Numbered from the stretch's first letter, positions 40,265-49,942 are shown. The stretch is DNA of 64,000 nucleotides from Enterobacteriaceae bacterium ESL0689 (GCA_029433525.1 JAQTIF010000001.1:2341017-2405016), one strand, 5' to 3'. Program-made: numbers and translations. Notes: generated from the sequence alone by a model not told the origin.

Positions 40265-41317
40265 CTACCTCTCGGCTCCTGAACTCAATTTCTGTTTCAC
40301 TTTCCTGCCTAACGCTATACCGGGTTTTTCAATTAAAAAATAACAAATTACCCCACCCACGATCCCCACTACAACAGCACCAATAGAGTATATTACTGCA
40401 CTCTGCAACGTGGATAGGCTACCACTAACGCGAGTTTCAGCGACATACCAGGCTCTCTGTGCTATAGGGTGAGCCAAATACATAGAGTAAGACGCTCCGC
40501 CGAGCAAAAGTGCGACTCTATTCGGCTTCCTGGTTAAACGCTTTTCAAAAACAAGACTTGAAACAACTAATAGTATTGCCCCCGGACCAAACGCGATAAC
40601 ACGGGATAACACGGCCTCATTTAAATACCCCCACACGAAACACATTATCGATAAACCTAAAAATATAAAACCATATCTTGTATTTAAATTAGATAACCTA
40701 TTAATATTTACACCAATCATAATTCCTGAGAGGAACTCTAATAAAACAGGACTGGTATAAGTTACTCCTATAGCACCTTTAGGAGTAATAACGATACCGA
40801 TAAGAACCAGCGCACAAAACACCGATGCCAGACAGATTAATCTATGCCGTCCGTCATTAAAAAACAATGCCAGTGCGAATACAACGTAAAAGAACATTTC
40901 ATAAACTAACGTCCACCCTATCGTATATAATGGCGTAACGTCACCAACATCTGGATTACGGGCAGGAATTAAAAAAAATGATTTTAGCGTATATATAATA
41001 TCTAAATTCCGCTGATTCAGGAACGCAGACGGCACGGTAAAAATTGCAATAAGAAGAGCCCAGGTAAAAAACCAGTAAAGCGGGAAGACCCTAAACAACC
41101 GAGCCCTAAAAAATTCACCGGGGGTGACTTTCTTGCCCGTTGTTGTTGTAACCCACATTATAAAACCGGAAATAACAAAAAATACGTCCACCCCAAAATT
41201 ACCAACCGGGGACGGAAAAAACTGACTGACGGCCTGCATCACCATCGCATGGTAGACAATTACCGAGATCGCTGCTACTCCACGTAAATATTGTATTCCG
41301 GTATAATACGTCTTCAA
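40265..41317 (-). CDS. Acyltransferase 3 family membrane protein (O-antigen acetylation type)
   Basis: 350 aa from TTG 41317, with about ten TM helices. Family motifs: YLRGVAAISVIVYHA near the N-terminus with the conserved Arg and His, FGVDVFFVISGFIMW, FFRARLFRVFPLYW, GWTLVYEMFFYVVF and SYSMYLAHP. Such enzymes transfer acetyl or other acyl groups to surface sugars; on prophages they usually change O-antigen and block superinfection. The start is uncertain: TTG 41317 gives the family start (M)KTYYTGIQYLRG, while a GTG at 41362 would place a G10 tract (41324-41333) inside the coding part. Lies at the end of the tail module, the usual place for lysogenic conversion genes. Confidence 0.8.
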   Translation of the reverse strand: MKTYYTGIQYLRGVAAISVIVYHAMVMQAVSQFFPSPVGNFGVDVFFVISGFIMWVTTTTGKKVTPGEFFRARLFRVFPLYWFFTWALLIAIFTVPSAFLNQRNLDIIYTLKSFFLIPARNPDVGDVTPLYTIGWTLVYEMFFYVVFALALFFNDGRHRLICLASVFCALVLIGIVITPKGAIGVTYTSPVLLEFLSGIMIGVNINRLSNLNTRYGFIFLGLSIMCFVWGYLNEAVLSRVIAFGPGAILLVVSSLVFEKRLTRKPNRVALLLGGASYSMYLAHPIAQRAWYVAETRVSGSLSTLQSAVIYSIGAVVVGIVGGVICYFLIEKPGIALGRKVKQKLSSGAER

Positions 41318-41323
41318 CAACCA

Positions 41324-41333
41324 CCCCCCCCCC
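41324..41333 (-). repeat. G10 homopolymer at the acyltransferase start
   Basis: Ten consecutive G on the coding strand (C on the plus strand). It either is the ribosome-binding region 6 nt before TTG 41317 or, if translation begins at GTG 41362, lies in frame as GGG codons. Such runs slip during replication and are a common basis for on/off switching of surface-modifying enzymes. Confidence 0.7.
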
Positions 41334-41400
41334 GTAATTAAAAATAAATCAAATGTTATCACAAGGTGGAACTGACCCGATCCCCCCTTCTGAGTAACGG

Positions 41401-41695
41401 CTTGTTTCAGCGGGATTATAACATCAGAAGTTTCGTCAGTCAGTTGCCGTTTTTTTTTGGCCTTTACCTATTCCTGTATATGTTCTGTATCTGGTGGTGG
41501 AATATCTATCCAGCAAGGCATACCTTTTTTACTTCCACGAACGGTTCCCTTCGGTGGATGCCCGCTGAATATGGCATACGTTTCATCTGTAACATCAAGT
41601 AGGTCGGGTGGTAATGTCCCGGCCTCTTCATAGCTTTTGAGTAGATCTACTGGATAAAATCCGTTTGTTTTTGCACTGAACTTATACTTATTCAT
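41401..41695 (-). pseudogene. Tail fibre assembly chaperone (Tfa family), broken and truncated
   Basis: From ATG 41695, two nt after the fibre stop, the first 75 codons match the Tfa N-terminus (FSAKTNGFYPVDLLKSYEEAGTLPPDLLDV ... GMPCWIDIPPP). A TAG at 41468-41470 interrupts; the same frame then continues with Tfa-like VKAKKKRQLTDETSDVIIPLKQAV before diverging near 41401. About 95 of the usual ~190 residues remain. Tfa proteins help fold or trimerise the fibre. The frame beyond stays open into the acyltransferase gene, so that gene appears joined onto the chaperone's cut end. Confidence 0.7.
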
Positions 41696-41697
41696 AA

Positions 41698-42888
41698 TCA
41701 ATACCCTATCGCCATCCAAAATGACTGAAGCTCATTATTGTTAGATATATAATTGAATCCCTGTCCGTCCTCACCGTTAGCAAAAACGTTAGCTGAGCTA
41801 CCACCAGCGTTGGAGTTCCGTAACGTCAGTTGAATATTTAAGCACAGGCTAGGAAACGCTATAGGGAACCAGACACGAGTCGAAACGCCACCTCGATTAA
41901 CAATACCCCACTGAGTTATTAGGCCCGTTGCAGCGTCACGAAACCAACCGGTAGCCTGTATTGATGCGGTCGGCTTTCTCGCAAAATTCTGATCCACCCA
42001 CTCCTGCGTAGCACGGGTATTGATATTGTTAGTGAGACTTGTAACCTGAGCGCTTGTCCAGTCTTTAGCATTCTGCTCAGCCTGGTTTGCTCTGTTCTGT
42101 GCGTCAGTCTGGGTAGACAGATCCCCTGTATAGCCCTCGTGATAAATCCGGTATCGTTTTCCGGCAAGTGAATGCCCGCCAATAGCTAAGGAGTTATCGG
42201 TATCCAGTCCGAAAAAGGTGGCAAAGTCCCCCTCCCGGTGAAACATCATTGCCGCAGATGCCGATTTGTTACCACCGTTACTCACCTCAAGGGAGGGCTT
42301 ATTCCTGTCGCCAGTCGCACCCGGGAGATCCGGGGTATTGTTTGACATAAACGCAGTCGTCAGGTTATTTGCGGACGGATAGCGGCCATTTACCGTCATT
42401 ACCTGACCGTTAGCGGTGCCCAGTGCCGTTGCAGGAAGATACAATCCGTCCGATTCCTGCTTTGAATAGCTGTAACCGGCGGTTTGGTAATTTCCCTTTG
42501 GCTGAAACCGGGTATCGGATTCCGTTCTGGTGTAATAGTTTTTTAACCCCAGAAACCTGTCAAAGGTCGACCAGGATGCCTGCGATTTATCCGGTTGTTC
42601 CCCCTTCGTTTCTTTCACAGAGACATAAATAACGTTTCCGAACTGAACGATGGCAGTTTTTGGATAGGAAAGTGAAGCGTCCCATTCGGCGACCCCGCGT
42701 TGCGTCAGGTACATCAGCCATTCATCGACACGCTTACCCACTGCGTTAAACCACTCTAACGGTGGTTTGCCCGCTGTTCTGTCCAGCGTTACTCCCCATC
42801 CCCTCAGGACATCGGGGAACGCTTCGATTTCTCCCGTTTTAGCGTCCTGCGCAAATATTTTTAAATCGGGTTTTTTAATAACTGACAT
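41698..42888 (-). CDS. Phage tail fibre protein
   Basis: 396 aa. N-terminal baseplate-attachment part (KIFAQDAKTGEIEAFPDVLRGWGVTLDRTAGKPPLEWFNAVGKRVDEWLMYL) as found in many enterobacterial prophage fibres, a repetitive middle with low-complexity beta-type stretches, a coiled stretch (about 265-305), and a C-terminal receptor-binding domain ending SFWMAIGY. It decides host range. Overlaps DUF2612 by 14 nt and precedes Tfa. Intact, unlike its chaperone. Confidence 0.85.
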   Translation of the reverse strand: MSVIKKPDLKIFAQDAKTGEIEAFPDVLRGWGVTLDRTAGKPPLEWFNAVGKRVDEWLMYLTQRGVAEWDASLSYPKTAIVQFGNVIYVSVKETKGEQPDKSQASWSTFDRFLGLKNYYTRTESDTRFQPKGNYQTAGYSYSKQESDGLYLPATALGTANGQVMTVNGRYPSANNLTTAFMSNNTPDLPGATGDRNKPSLEVSNGGNKSASAAMMFHREGDFATFFGLDTDNSLAIGGHSLAGKRYRIYHEGYTGDLSTQTDAQNRANQAEQNAKDWTSAQVTSLTNNINTRATQEWVDQNFARKPTASIQATGWFRDAATGLITQWGIVNRGGVSTRVWFPIAFPSLCLNIQLTLRNSNAGGSSANVFANGEDGQGFNYISNNNELQSFWMAIGY

Positions 42889-43435
42889 TCATTAACCTCG
42901 TAAATTTTCCATCGTTAAAACCAAATGCGAGCGGGTCCCCGGACCAGCCAAATGGCTGCGCATCGGTAATAATGAGATATTTATAACTGACACCCACCGG
43001 TCTCGATAAGATGTCGAGATTTTTCAGAGCATGGATACGAAAAGGTGTTAAATAACCGGCAGGGATAACGACATTCATCGACATATCATAATTATCGATA
43101 ATGAAAGCCTGCTCGCCCAGTAAATGACGTAATGAATACGTAATACCGGCAATATCAGGCTGCTGATAGTTTTTGATGATTTTTGCTTTGATAAGAAACC
43201 GATATTCGTCATCATTCAGTACAGAAGATGCCTTTAAAGCGTCACCGTAGCGGTAGAACACACCGGTATTAAACCCAAGTGCCGCCTCAACTTCCGACCA
43301 GCCAAAATACTCTTTGGGGATAATGGACTTCATCACCCGGTCAATCCCAGCGTGCCGCCCGACTAAATCCAGCGCATAGCCGGTGGCGGTATTAACATCC
43401 AGCAGGGTGGAAAGCTGAATTGCGGATCCAAACAC
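42875..43435 (-). CDS. DUF2612 baseplate protein, N-terminus lost
   Basis: 186 aa from GTG 43435. Matches the baseplate DUF2612 family (LDVNTATGYALDLVGRHAGIDR ... DDEYRFLIKAKIIKNYQQPDIAGI), which connects baseplate wedge and fibre. Family members normally have about 35 more residues ahead of the NTATG segment; here the frame upstream has no start and instead contains a terminator hairpin (43451-43479). So this gene is 5'-truncated or joined to foreign sequence at the junction and may not be translated well: no ribosome-binding site is visible. Confidence 0.7.
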   Translation of the reverse strand: MFGSAIQLSTLLDVNTATGYALDLVGRHAGIDRVMKSIIPKEYFGWSEVEAALGFNTGVFYRYGDALKASSVLNDDEYRFLIKAKIIKNYQQPDIAGITYSLRHLLGEQAFIIDNYDMSMNVVIPAGYLTPFRIHALKNLDILSRPVGVSYKYLIITDAQPFGWSGDPLAFGFNDGKFTRLMNVSY

Positions 43436-43450
43436 TTTTTTTAGTTTCAG

Positions 43451-43479
43451 AAAGCAAAAGCCCGACGGTTTGTCGGGCC
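43451..43479 (-). terminator. Intrinsic terminator inside the baseplate gene cluster
   Basis: On the minus strand GCCCGAC-AAACC-GTCGGGC is followed by TTTTGCTTT. It lies between baseplate J and DUF2612, where phage late genes are normally packed without gaps; it would stop transcription before the fibre genes. Confidence 0.7.
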
Positions 43480-43524
43480 TTCGGTTTTCCTCTGTACTGC
43501 CAGATTAAAAAATCTTCCCGCGAT

Positions 43525-44648
43525 TTACTCAATCAGTACCTCCACATTTTCAGGCGTGATCCTGGCGCACTGGCGAACGCCGATAAGCGCTGTATCTGAA
43601 CCGTTAACCCGTATGGATTTGATATAAAAACCCGGCACAGAATTAACCTGGCAGGTCAGCCGCATGGCGTAAACGTTCTCGCCTATGGTGAATTCCGTTG
43701 CGGCCAGCGCGGCTTTGATACCGTCTGTATCTATATCGTTAAAACCGGACGTGCGCTCCAGCACCAGTCTGATGCTGATGTCGATAATCTCTGCGCGATC
43801 AAAATAGACGGTGCGCGGTAGATCCGCATACTGAAGTACATACGCCACATTACCCATCAGACCACAGCCACCCATTTTCTTTTTAAGAATGGTTCGCGCG
43901 ATATCGGAATCGCTGCCGCCGATAACCACTGCATTCAGCGTATGTCCCGGAACACCGTTACCATCGGTCTGACTGGTGTAGTTCTCATATACGCGCGCCT
44001 GTTTTACATCCGCAATATCAAGAAGTGCCCCTCAAGACCCTGGCGATCATCGTGGTTATTAATGGAATGTGAACGCATAAAGCGGATAAGCAGGTTGCCG
44101 TCTGTTTCCTCAAACGCCCCCGGTATTGCGGCCGATGTGGTAGTGACCTTCTCAACGCCAACCGTGACTGTTTCCATTGTCAGCTCAGAACCACTGGAAA
44201 GAGAATATCCTCCCAGCTCAACACTGCGAATGCCCGCCCGCGCTGAACCGTTGGTGTTCAGGCTGATAGCCGTCAGCGTAAGCCATTTAACGCGATTGCT
44301 GTCGACCAGTACCGCGCCTGCCGGGATCGGGATATTCGGCCTGCCCGTGAATACCACGTCATGGATATAACTATAATCCGCACCACGACGGACGACCCCC
44401 GCGTACATGCTGCGCTGTTCAAGCCAGGTTCCTGTGGCCTTGTACGGATCCAGCATCTGTACAATCATGGCAATAGCCTGGTTGACGTTGGCTATTTCCT
44501 GTGAGAACAGCCCGATCATCTGACCGTCCGGGGTATCGCTATCGAGATTAATATCATCGCCATAGATACGCCTGAAGCCCTCGATCAAGCGTTGATGCAC
44601 ATCGGCGAGCTGGTCAATTATAATGCCGGTATCAGTTATCCGGAGCAT
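43525..44648 (-). pseudogene. Baseplate J-like protein (gp47/JayE family), frameshifted
   Basis: Codons from ATG 44648 give the J-like N-terminus (IIIDQLADVHQRLIEGFRRIYG ... NVNQAIAMIVQML) to about codon 205, then the frame is lost at a run of four C (plus strand 44028-44031; one base too few). Correcting by one base joins it to the downstream part ending EVLIE (AVVIGGSDSDIARTIL ... ). The two halves make one wedge protein of about 374 aa. Overlaps the preceding gene by 17 nt. Confidence 0.85.
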
Positions 44649-44994
44649 GGGTTACCACCTGGTTGTTCTCGCCATAGATGTCGTTATAGCTCACCTGCAC
44701 GCTCATGCGTCGGGTATCGGGATCAAGACCGATTGCAAAAGCAGTGATTTCTGTTACTCCAGCCGTGCTGAGTACAGTATTTTTTAACGCAGATTCCATC
44801 TGAATCAGGTCCGGGTTTTTCTGCAGCCAGTCGAACCACTTAAGTCCATGCTCGCGGTTTAAAAACCAGTCACCATAAAGCGACAAAAGGCGGGTTTCTA
44901 CTGACTGGGCTATCGCCTGTGATTCAGTTGCATAATCCCCGCGCCCGTTGCCAAACATCCAGTCGTGATTACTGTCCAGTCGTCGGGTTCTCAT
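44632..44994 (-). CDS. Baseplate assembly protein W-like (gp46/gp25 type)
   Basis: 120 aa from ATG 44994, which overlaps the previous stop by 1 nt (TGATG). Short wedge protein: SQAIAQSVETRLLSLYGDWFLNREHG and later TEITAFAIGLDPDTRRMSVQVSYND resemble the GPW/gp25 lysozyme-like wedge family of contractile tails. Intact. Confidence 0.75.
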   Translation of the reverse strand: MRTRRLDSNHDWMFGNGRGDYATESQAIAQSVETRLLSLYGDWFLNREHGLKWFDWLQKNPDLIQMESALKNTVLSTAGVTEITAFAIGLDPDTRRMSVQVSYNDIYGENNQVVTHAPDN

Positions 44995-45653
44995 CAGCAA
45001 GGTGCTCCTGTATTGCCGCTACCGGTCTGTACGCCTGTGTGCGTGTGTGTATCACCAATATTTTTGCCGTTGTGAGTCATCATGCCACCACTGGATTCGC
45101 TATCGCCCGTAACCGAATGGTTACCGTTAATCAATGAATTTCCGGTCTGCACCCGGTTCCCCGTGTGCTCAATATCACCCTGAATGGTTATTTTTCCCGG
45201 CGTGATACGAATGAATGTTGCGCCATCATCGGTCTGCATCGACAGTGCATCCGTTGAATACGCCGGGATTTTTTTGGGTCGGCTGCTGCCCTGCGGCAGA
45301 AAAAATGCGTCTGAGTAATCATGAAAGCGGGTATCGAGTGGCGCGGACTGTTGGCCGGATACAAACCAGCCATCGATGCAGCGCTCGGAAAATATCGCTA
45401 AGCCCTCGTCACCGGGTTTCAGGGGAACTGTCACACAGAATCCTCCACCCCGATAAAAACCAACAGGCACATCCACCAGCGGTGGCAATGCCAGTTGCAC
45501 GCCGTCACGCATAACCTGGTCGATCATAAGCTGTAGCGTTGCAGTATGACCGTTGCACGCAATTACCGTAGCGGGAAGCGCGGTGTGAATATCACGTCGC
45601 TGGTTGTCTGCGTTCTGACTGAGCACATCCAGCAAACTGGGATTTTTTTCCAT
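44994..45653 (-). CDS. Baseplate spike protein (Gp138 N-terminal OB-fold family)
   Basis: 219 aa. N-terminal OB-fold region (DIHTALPATVIACNGHTATLQLM ... VPVGFYRGGGFCVTVPLKPGDEGLAIFSERCIDGWF) followed by a beta-prism tail of repeated short turns (TGNRVQTGNSLINGNHSVTGD) and a tip with HTHTG. The His residues match the metal-binding tip of phage membrane-piercing spikes. Overlaps the hub gene by 1 nt. Intact. Confidence 0.85.
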   Translation of the reverse strand: MEKNPSLLDVLSQNADNQRRDIHTALPATVIACNGHTATLQLMIDQVMRDGVQLALPPLVDVPVGFYRGGGFCVTVPLKPGDEGLAIFSERCIDGWFVSGQQSAPLDTRFHDYSDAFFLPQGSSRPKKIPAYSTDALSMQTDDGATFIRITPGKITIQGDIEHTGNRVQTGNSLINGNHSVTGDSESSGGMMTHNGKNIGDTHTHTGVQTGSGNTGAPC

Positions 45654-46482
45654 CAGGTACCTGCCTTTTTAAATCGCCCGCCGACGCACAGTAGCTTTGT
45701 GTACCAGTCATTTCCCAGCAGATCGCCGGTATGGGTCAGTTCAGTGATTTTATAATCACCGTTGTACTCGGGGATGATGGACACGACGCGCACCAGCCCA
45801 CCGATACACAATGCGGGATTACACAGGCAGGTTATCTGCAACCCGTCGTCGGTTTTTTCCGGGCTGTTAATCATTCCGGTTTCCTGCGACAACACAAATC
45901 CGTCGTTATCAGACGCCACCTTATCCTTTGGTAAAACAGTCAATTGTCCGTCCTGTACTGACCAGTCGGCATTATTGTTTTTACCGATCTTATGCAGGGT
46001 ATCGCGTGCGTTTCCTGTCAGCACTTTTCCACGCGGCAGGATCCGGTCTTCAGGCAGATCAACAACGCCGCTTTCCAGCCCCATCGACCTGGATGCTTCC
46101 GCCAGAATGTCTTTGTCACTGGCTCCGGCCTGAAGCGTTTTATTCAGCCCCGCTTTTGTACAGGCCGCGTGGCCATCACCGCAGGTCATTTCGGTAATGA
46201 AGTCAACGCCATCCCGCAGGGTGACCGTATTGGTAATATCACCGGTATAAATCAGACGTAACTCATCCTCGCGATAGGCCACGGACAACGACAGCCGGTC
46301 ATAAACCTTACTGGCGATTAAATTGCGGTTTGAAGGTTGGCGTTCCAGATCCGAATAACGGCCGGATTAGGCTCACTGGTTAATGTTTTTTCTACCGAGA
46401 ACGCAACCCGCAGGCTGGTTATTTCGATGGATTCACTGGCGTTGCCAATATTAAGCCGTAGCGTTCGTCCGAATTGCCTCAC
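45653..46482 (-). pseudogene. Baseplate hub protein, frameshifted
   Basis: Starts at GTG 46482 with GGAGG 5 nt upstream, giving RQFGRTLRLNIGNASESIEI ... VIRIWNANLQ. The frame is lost at an A-run (plus strand T 46329-46331, one base too few), and continues in the next frame with NRNLIASKVYDRLSLSVAYREDEL through GGRFKKAGT. Together about 276 aa, a usual hub length. The hub holds the spike in the contractile baseplate. Confidence 0.8.
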
Positions 46483-46795
46483 GCCATACCTCCGTTTCGA
46501 CTGCGTAGAGCATCAGTCTGTTGCCCAGCTCGCCGCGCTGTAGCGAATTGATTCCGAGACCCGAGCCGTCAGCCAGCACCAGGACGAAGGGTAATTTACG
46601 CTCCAGCAGTGCCGGAGCGTTAACCGTTAATCCCTGCAGACGGGTTATTTGTTCGCCGGTGTTCGTATTCAGTAAATCGAACTGCCAGCCGTTTAAGACA
46701 GGATTGAAATACAGTGTCAGTCTCAGGTTCATGCCGAATAGCGAAAATGACTGCTCCTGTATTTCACCCGTTGAAACCGGGATTTCGTATATCAT
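46451..46795 (-). CDS. Baseplate plug-like protein (Pam3 gp18 family)
   Basis: 114 aa (MIYEIPVSTGEIQEQSFSLFGMNLRLTLYFNPVLNGWQ...). Matches small beta-rich proteins named baseplate plug, usually found between the Dit-like protein and the hub in this type of myovirus. Overlaps the hub start by 32 nt. Intact. Confidence 0.75.
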   Translation of the reverse strand: MIYEIPVSTGEIQEQSFSLFGMNLRLTLYFNPVLNGWQFDLLNTNTGEQITRLQGLTVNAPALLERKLPFVLVLADGSGLGINSLQRGELGNRLMLYAVETEVWREAIRTNATA

Positions 46796-46798
46796 GCG

Positions 46799-47551
46799 TT
46801 AACCCCCCATCATTGATTTAAGCTCTTTGCCGATCATCTTAATTCCCGATTGACTGACTTCTTTCGGTTGTGTTTTGCCAAGGTTCTTTTTGGCAGGTGA
46901 CGATGATTTCACATCCGGATGGATACCCCGGGCCTTCTGTGACTCAACGATAAATATTTCCCGTAGCGTTAGCGTAAACTCCGCCGAACCGTCGTACATC
47001 TGCGTAACACTGAGACTCAGGATCATCATGTTGTGGTACTGGCGGATCCCTGTCTGAACGGTGATTGTCTCGCCGCTTTTTTGCAGGGTCAGCAGGTCTT
47101 CATACGCTTTTCCTACCCGGTCGAGCGTAGCCGAGGTGTCATTAGCAAGCCCCGCCGCTTCCGGATACCAGGGAGCCAAAACCCGGCTTACCTGCTCTTT
47201 TGCTCCGTCTGCCATCGTCAGAAACTGATTCGCCATTGCCTCAGTCTGGCGGGTATATGCGGTGATTTCGAGGGGGAGCGGGTAGGCTTCATAAAATGAC
47301 GTGTCGTAACCGGTCAGATTTTTGAATTGTTGCGGTGGCGAGTAGCCAACCATCACACCAGACACGGTGATTTCTTTTGGTTCGAGAACGGCGTGATCGG
47401 CAATGCTGGCTCCTGATTCAACCGGGTTCTCAGTCAGGCGCAACGTGGATCCATGCCCTTCCACGGTTACGCAGTCCAGAATAAAATCGCCAATTGAGCG
47501 CGTGATGACCGTCGCCCGACGTGAGGTGTTAAATCCGCTAAGAATATCCAT
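46799..47551 (-). CDS. Baseplate/tail protein with Dit-like N-terminus
   Basis: 250 aa. N-terminal Dit-like region with the repeated ITVSGVMVGYSPPQQ motif, and a basic C-terminal tail (SSPAKKNLGKTQPKEVSQSG). Placed directly after the tape measure gene, where the tail hub initiator is expected. Intact. The exact role (hub ring or tube initiator) is inferred from position. Confidence 0.7.
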   Translation of the reverse strand: MDILSGFNTSRRATVITRSIGDFILDCVTVEGHGSTLRLTENPVESGASIADHAVLEPKEITVSGVMVGYSPPQQFKNLTGYDTSFYEAYPLPLEITAYTRQTEAMANQFLTMADGAKEQVSRVLAPWYPEAAGLANDTSATLDRVGKAYEDLLTLQKSGETITVQTGIRQYHNMMILSLSVTQMYDGSAEFTLTLREIFIVESQKARGIHPDVKSSSPAKKNLGKTQPKEVSQSGIKMIGKELKSMMGG

Positions 47552-47582
47552 AGGACTCCGGAAATGAAAAATATAAGAGGGC

Positions 47583-49377
47583 TTAACGATTAACCCCTCC
47601 CTCCAGGTTTCTGGCCGTCTGCTTCAGCGATTTTTCCAGCCCTTTAGCTGACAGGTCTGCAGCCTGCACCGGATCTGTGCTGGCAATGTGCTGGGTTACC
47701 TGGATGTCATTTTTGATGCTGGTCTGCCTGCTGTTATTGGTCGTGGCGTTCGTCACACCGTTACCTATCATTGCGTTACCCGCGACCGGAGAGGGTGATT
47801 GTGTGATGGATTTTATGGTCTGATCGAGGTCGATCGCCTTCCCTTTAACATCAACATCGCCGTCGCCAAGCCCTACCATGTCTTTGGCTCCGTCCCATAA
47901 TCCCTTCAGCTTGCCGACCGTATCATCATACTTCTTCGTGACCCAGTTAAAGGCTTCCTCAAACGGTTTCTTAATCATATCGGTCACCAGTCTGAAGGTG
48001 TCGCCGATTTTTTTGGTAAAACTGTCGGTATCACTGCCCCAGATATCGAACAGGCCCTTAATTAACTCCCAGCCCTGCTGAAATGGTAAGGTAAGAAGCC
48101 CAGACACCCGGGCGAACGCCGCGCCGAGCGCTTTAACGGTCTTCCCGGCGCCTTCCTCGCTCATCCCCAGTGATTTGAGGATGTTCTTTACCCCGTCGCT
48201 GAAGAACGTCTTAATCTTCTCCCATGTCTCCTGGACGGTTTCCAGAAGTCGCCGAAGGACGATTCACCCGTTTTCAGCCACCGGTACAGATCGTACAGCA
48301 CATACCCCAGTCCCACCACCAGTCCGATAACCAGTCCAATGGGGTTCATCAGCAGCGCACGACCGAGCCAGATAAACGCCTTACCTGCCGTTCCCACAAG
48401 TTTAATAACTTGGCTGAACGGAGAGGTCAGCAGCGCCAGCGCACGACCAAACATTCCTGTACCTTTGATAACGGACAGGAACAGATTAGTGCCGAACGCT
48501 GCTGCAAACATGGAGCCCAGGAGTTTCAGCGAGGTTTTAAACTCACCGGATAAATTACCACCAGTCTTTTACGCGCTTAATCCAGGCAATACAGCTTCCC
48601 AGAATTCGCCGAACTGTGATTCTCCCCATCCAGATAGACCATCAAGTCGTCAATGATGAGCATTAAACCGACAATTGCAGCAACTATCCAGGTAATCGGG
48701 TTCATCAGCATCGTGCGGTTGAGGATGGCGAACGCCGCCGTCAGCATGACAAGCGCACCTTTCCAGCCGATGGTGTTTTTAACCACCGAACCGATCGCCC
48801 TGCCGGTATTCACAATCACCTGTATCGCGCGCGCGCCAAACTGGATAGTTTTCGTTAGCCCGCCCGCAACCAGCTCTTTACTGGCACTGAGCCAGTTGTT
48901 AAAACCATTCACCGCATTCGTCAGTTGGGGCAGCAGGTTGAGCGCGATTTTGGTTTTAACTGACTCTATCGATACCCCGGTGCGTTTCATTGCGGCCTGG
49001 TACTCGTCAGCCTGCTGTAGCTCTGCCTGTGAGATGTTGAAGAGCAAGCCTTTCTCTTTTGACAGCGTACGCGCACCACCCACGGCCTGATCAATAAAGC
49101 CCAGTACCCGCCCGGATACATAGCCAATCAGAGCCCCCACACCCGCCGCCAGCATCTTCAGCTTACCGACCGATTTCTCCGCCTCCTTCGCCTTGCGTGT
49201 GGCCTCTTCCGTTGTCCGTATCGAATGATCGCCGATATCGTCCAGATTCCGGTTTACCCGGTTTGCCTCGCTGGCAATCTGCGCCGCTGCCACACCCAGA
49301 GCGACAACCACGTCATTTATTTTTGCCGCCTGCGTCGTATCAACGCCGATAGCGACCAGCAGTTCCTCGATCTCCAT
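47583..49377 (-). pseudogene. Tape measure protein, frameshifted into three pieces
   Basis: From ATG 49377 (AGAGG upstream): MEIEELLVAIGVDTTQAAK, long helical stretches and TM-like segments typical of tape measures. Frame lost at a G-run (plus C 48624-48627), again near 48565-48575, and at an A-run (plus T 48239-48241). Pieces 48577-49377, 48188-48511 and 47583-48164 line up in order and together give about 598 codons. Tape measure sets tail length and is carried into the host membrane. With these lesions no functional tail is expected. Confidence 0.85.
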
Positions 49378-49942
49378 CGTCCGACCTCTGTTGCGCCAGC
49401 AAACGCTCAACATATGCCTCGTGGAAATCCAGCACATCCTCGAGCGTGGCCGTGGTGCGTAAATCATGCCCGGTGTAGATACCTTCCATCACCGGGAGCA
49501 TTTTTATCCAGTCAACATCACTTACCGGGGCCGTCAGCGTCACCGAGTCTGGCATACTTATCGCAGAGGCGACCCCATCGGGCAAAAAATCAGCAAAGTG
49601 GAACATTATCCCCTCAATAATGAGCGGAATGTAATGTGAGCGGTGAGCATTGAAATGACGGTTAAACACATCGGTACGGTTGAGCGTGACCGGCTGGTCG
49701 TTCTCATCGCGTACCGTAACGTATTTAATGATAAATGCCTCAACACCCTGCATTTCTGCTGAGCCGATATTCGACACGATGCCGCCAATATCGATTTCAA
49801 CCTTCGAATCCTGCATGGAGATACATCCCGAGAGCGACATCCAGTCAACATACTTAAGCAGCGCCAGCAGTTTCATTGCCTGGTTTTTGGCCTCGATAAA
49901 ATTGGCCTGGCGATGTTCATAGATCACATCATCTTTATTCAT
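49340..49942 (-). CDS. Tail assembly chaperone-type protein
   Basis: 200 aa, no domain recognised with certainty. Lies between the tail tube and the tape measure genes, where the tape measure chaperone is expected; overlaps the tape measure start by 38 nt. A -1 frameshift product, common at this place in phages, cannot be shown here. The C-terminus is basic (RDGDRGTAGRYRR) and may be an out-of-frame end. Intact from ATG 49942. Confidence 0.6.
   Translation of the reverse strand: MNKDDVIYEHRQANFIEAKNQAMKLLALLKYVDWMSLSGCISMQDSKVEIDIGGIVSNIGSAEMQGVEAFIIKYVTVRDENDQPVTLNRTDVFNRHFNAHRSHYIPLIIEGIMFHFADFLPDGVASAISMPDSVTLTAPVSDVDWIKMLPVMEGIYTGHDLRTTATLEDVLDFHEAYVERLLAQQRSDDGDRGTAGRYRR

Noticed and set aside
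41281..41362. Acyltransferase start at GTG 41362
   Set aside because: Not excluded, but the family N-terminus fits TTG 41317 better and the GTG has no ribosome-binding site; noted as an alternative.
44004..44035. Programmed ribosomal frameshift in baseplate J
   Set aside because: The site is a plain four-base run without a slippery heptamer or downstream structure, and several neighbouring genes show the same kind of break, so decay is simpler.
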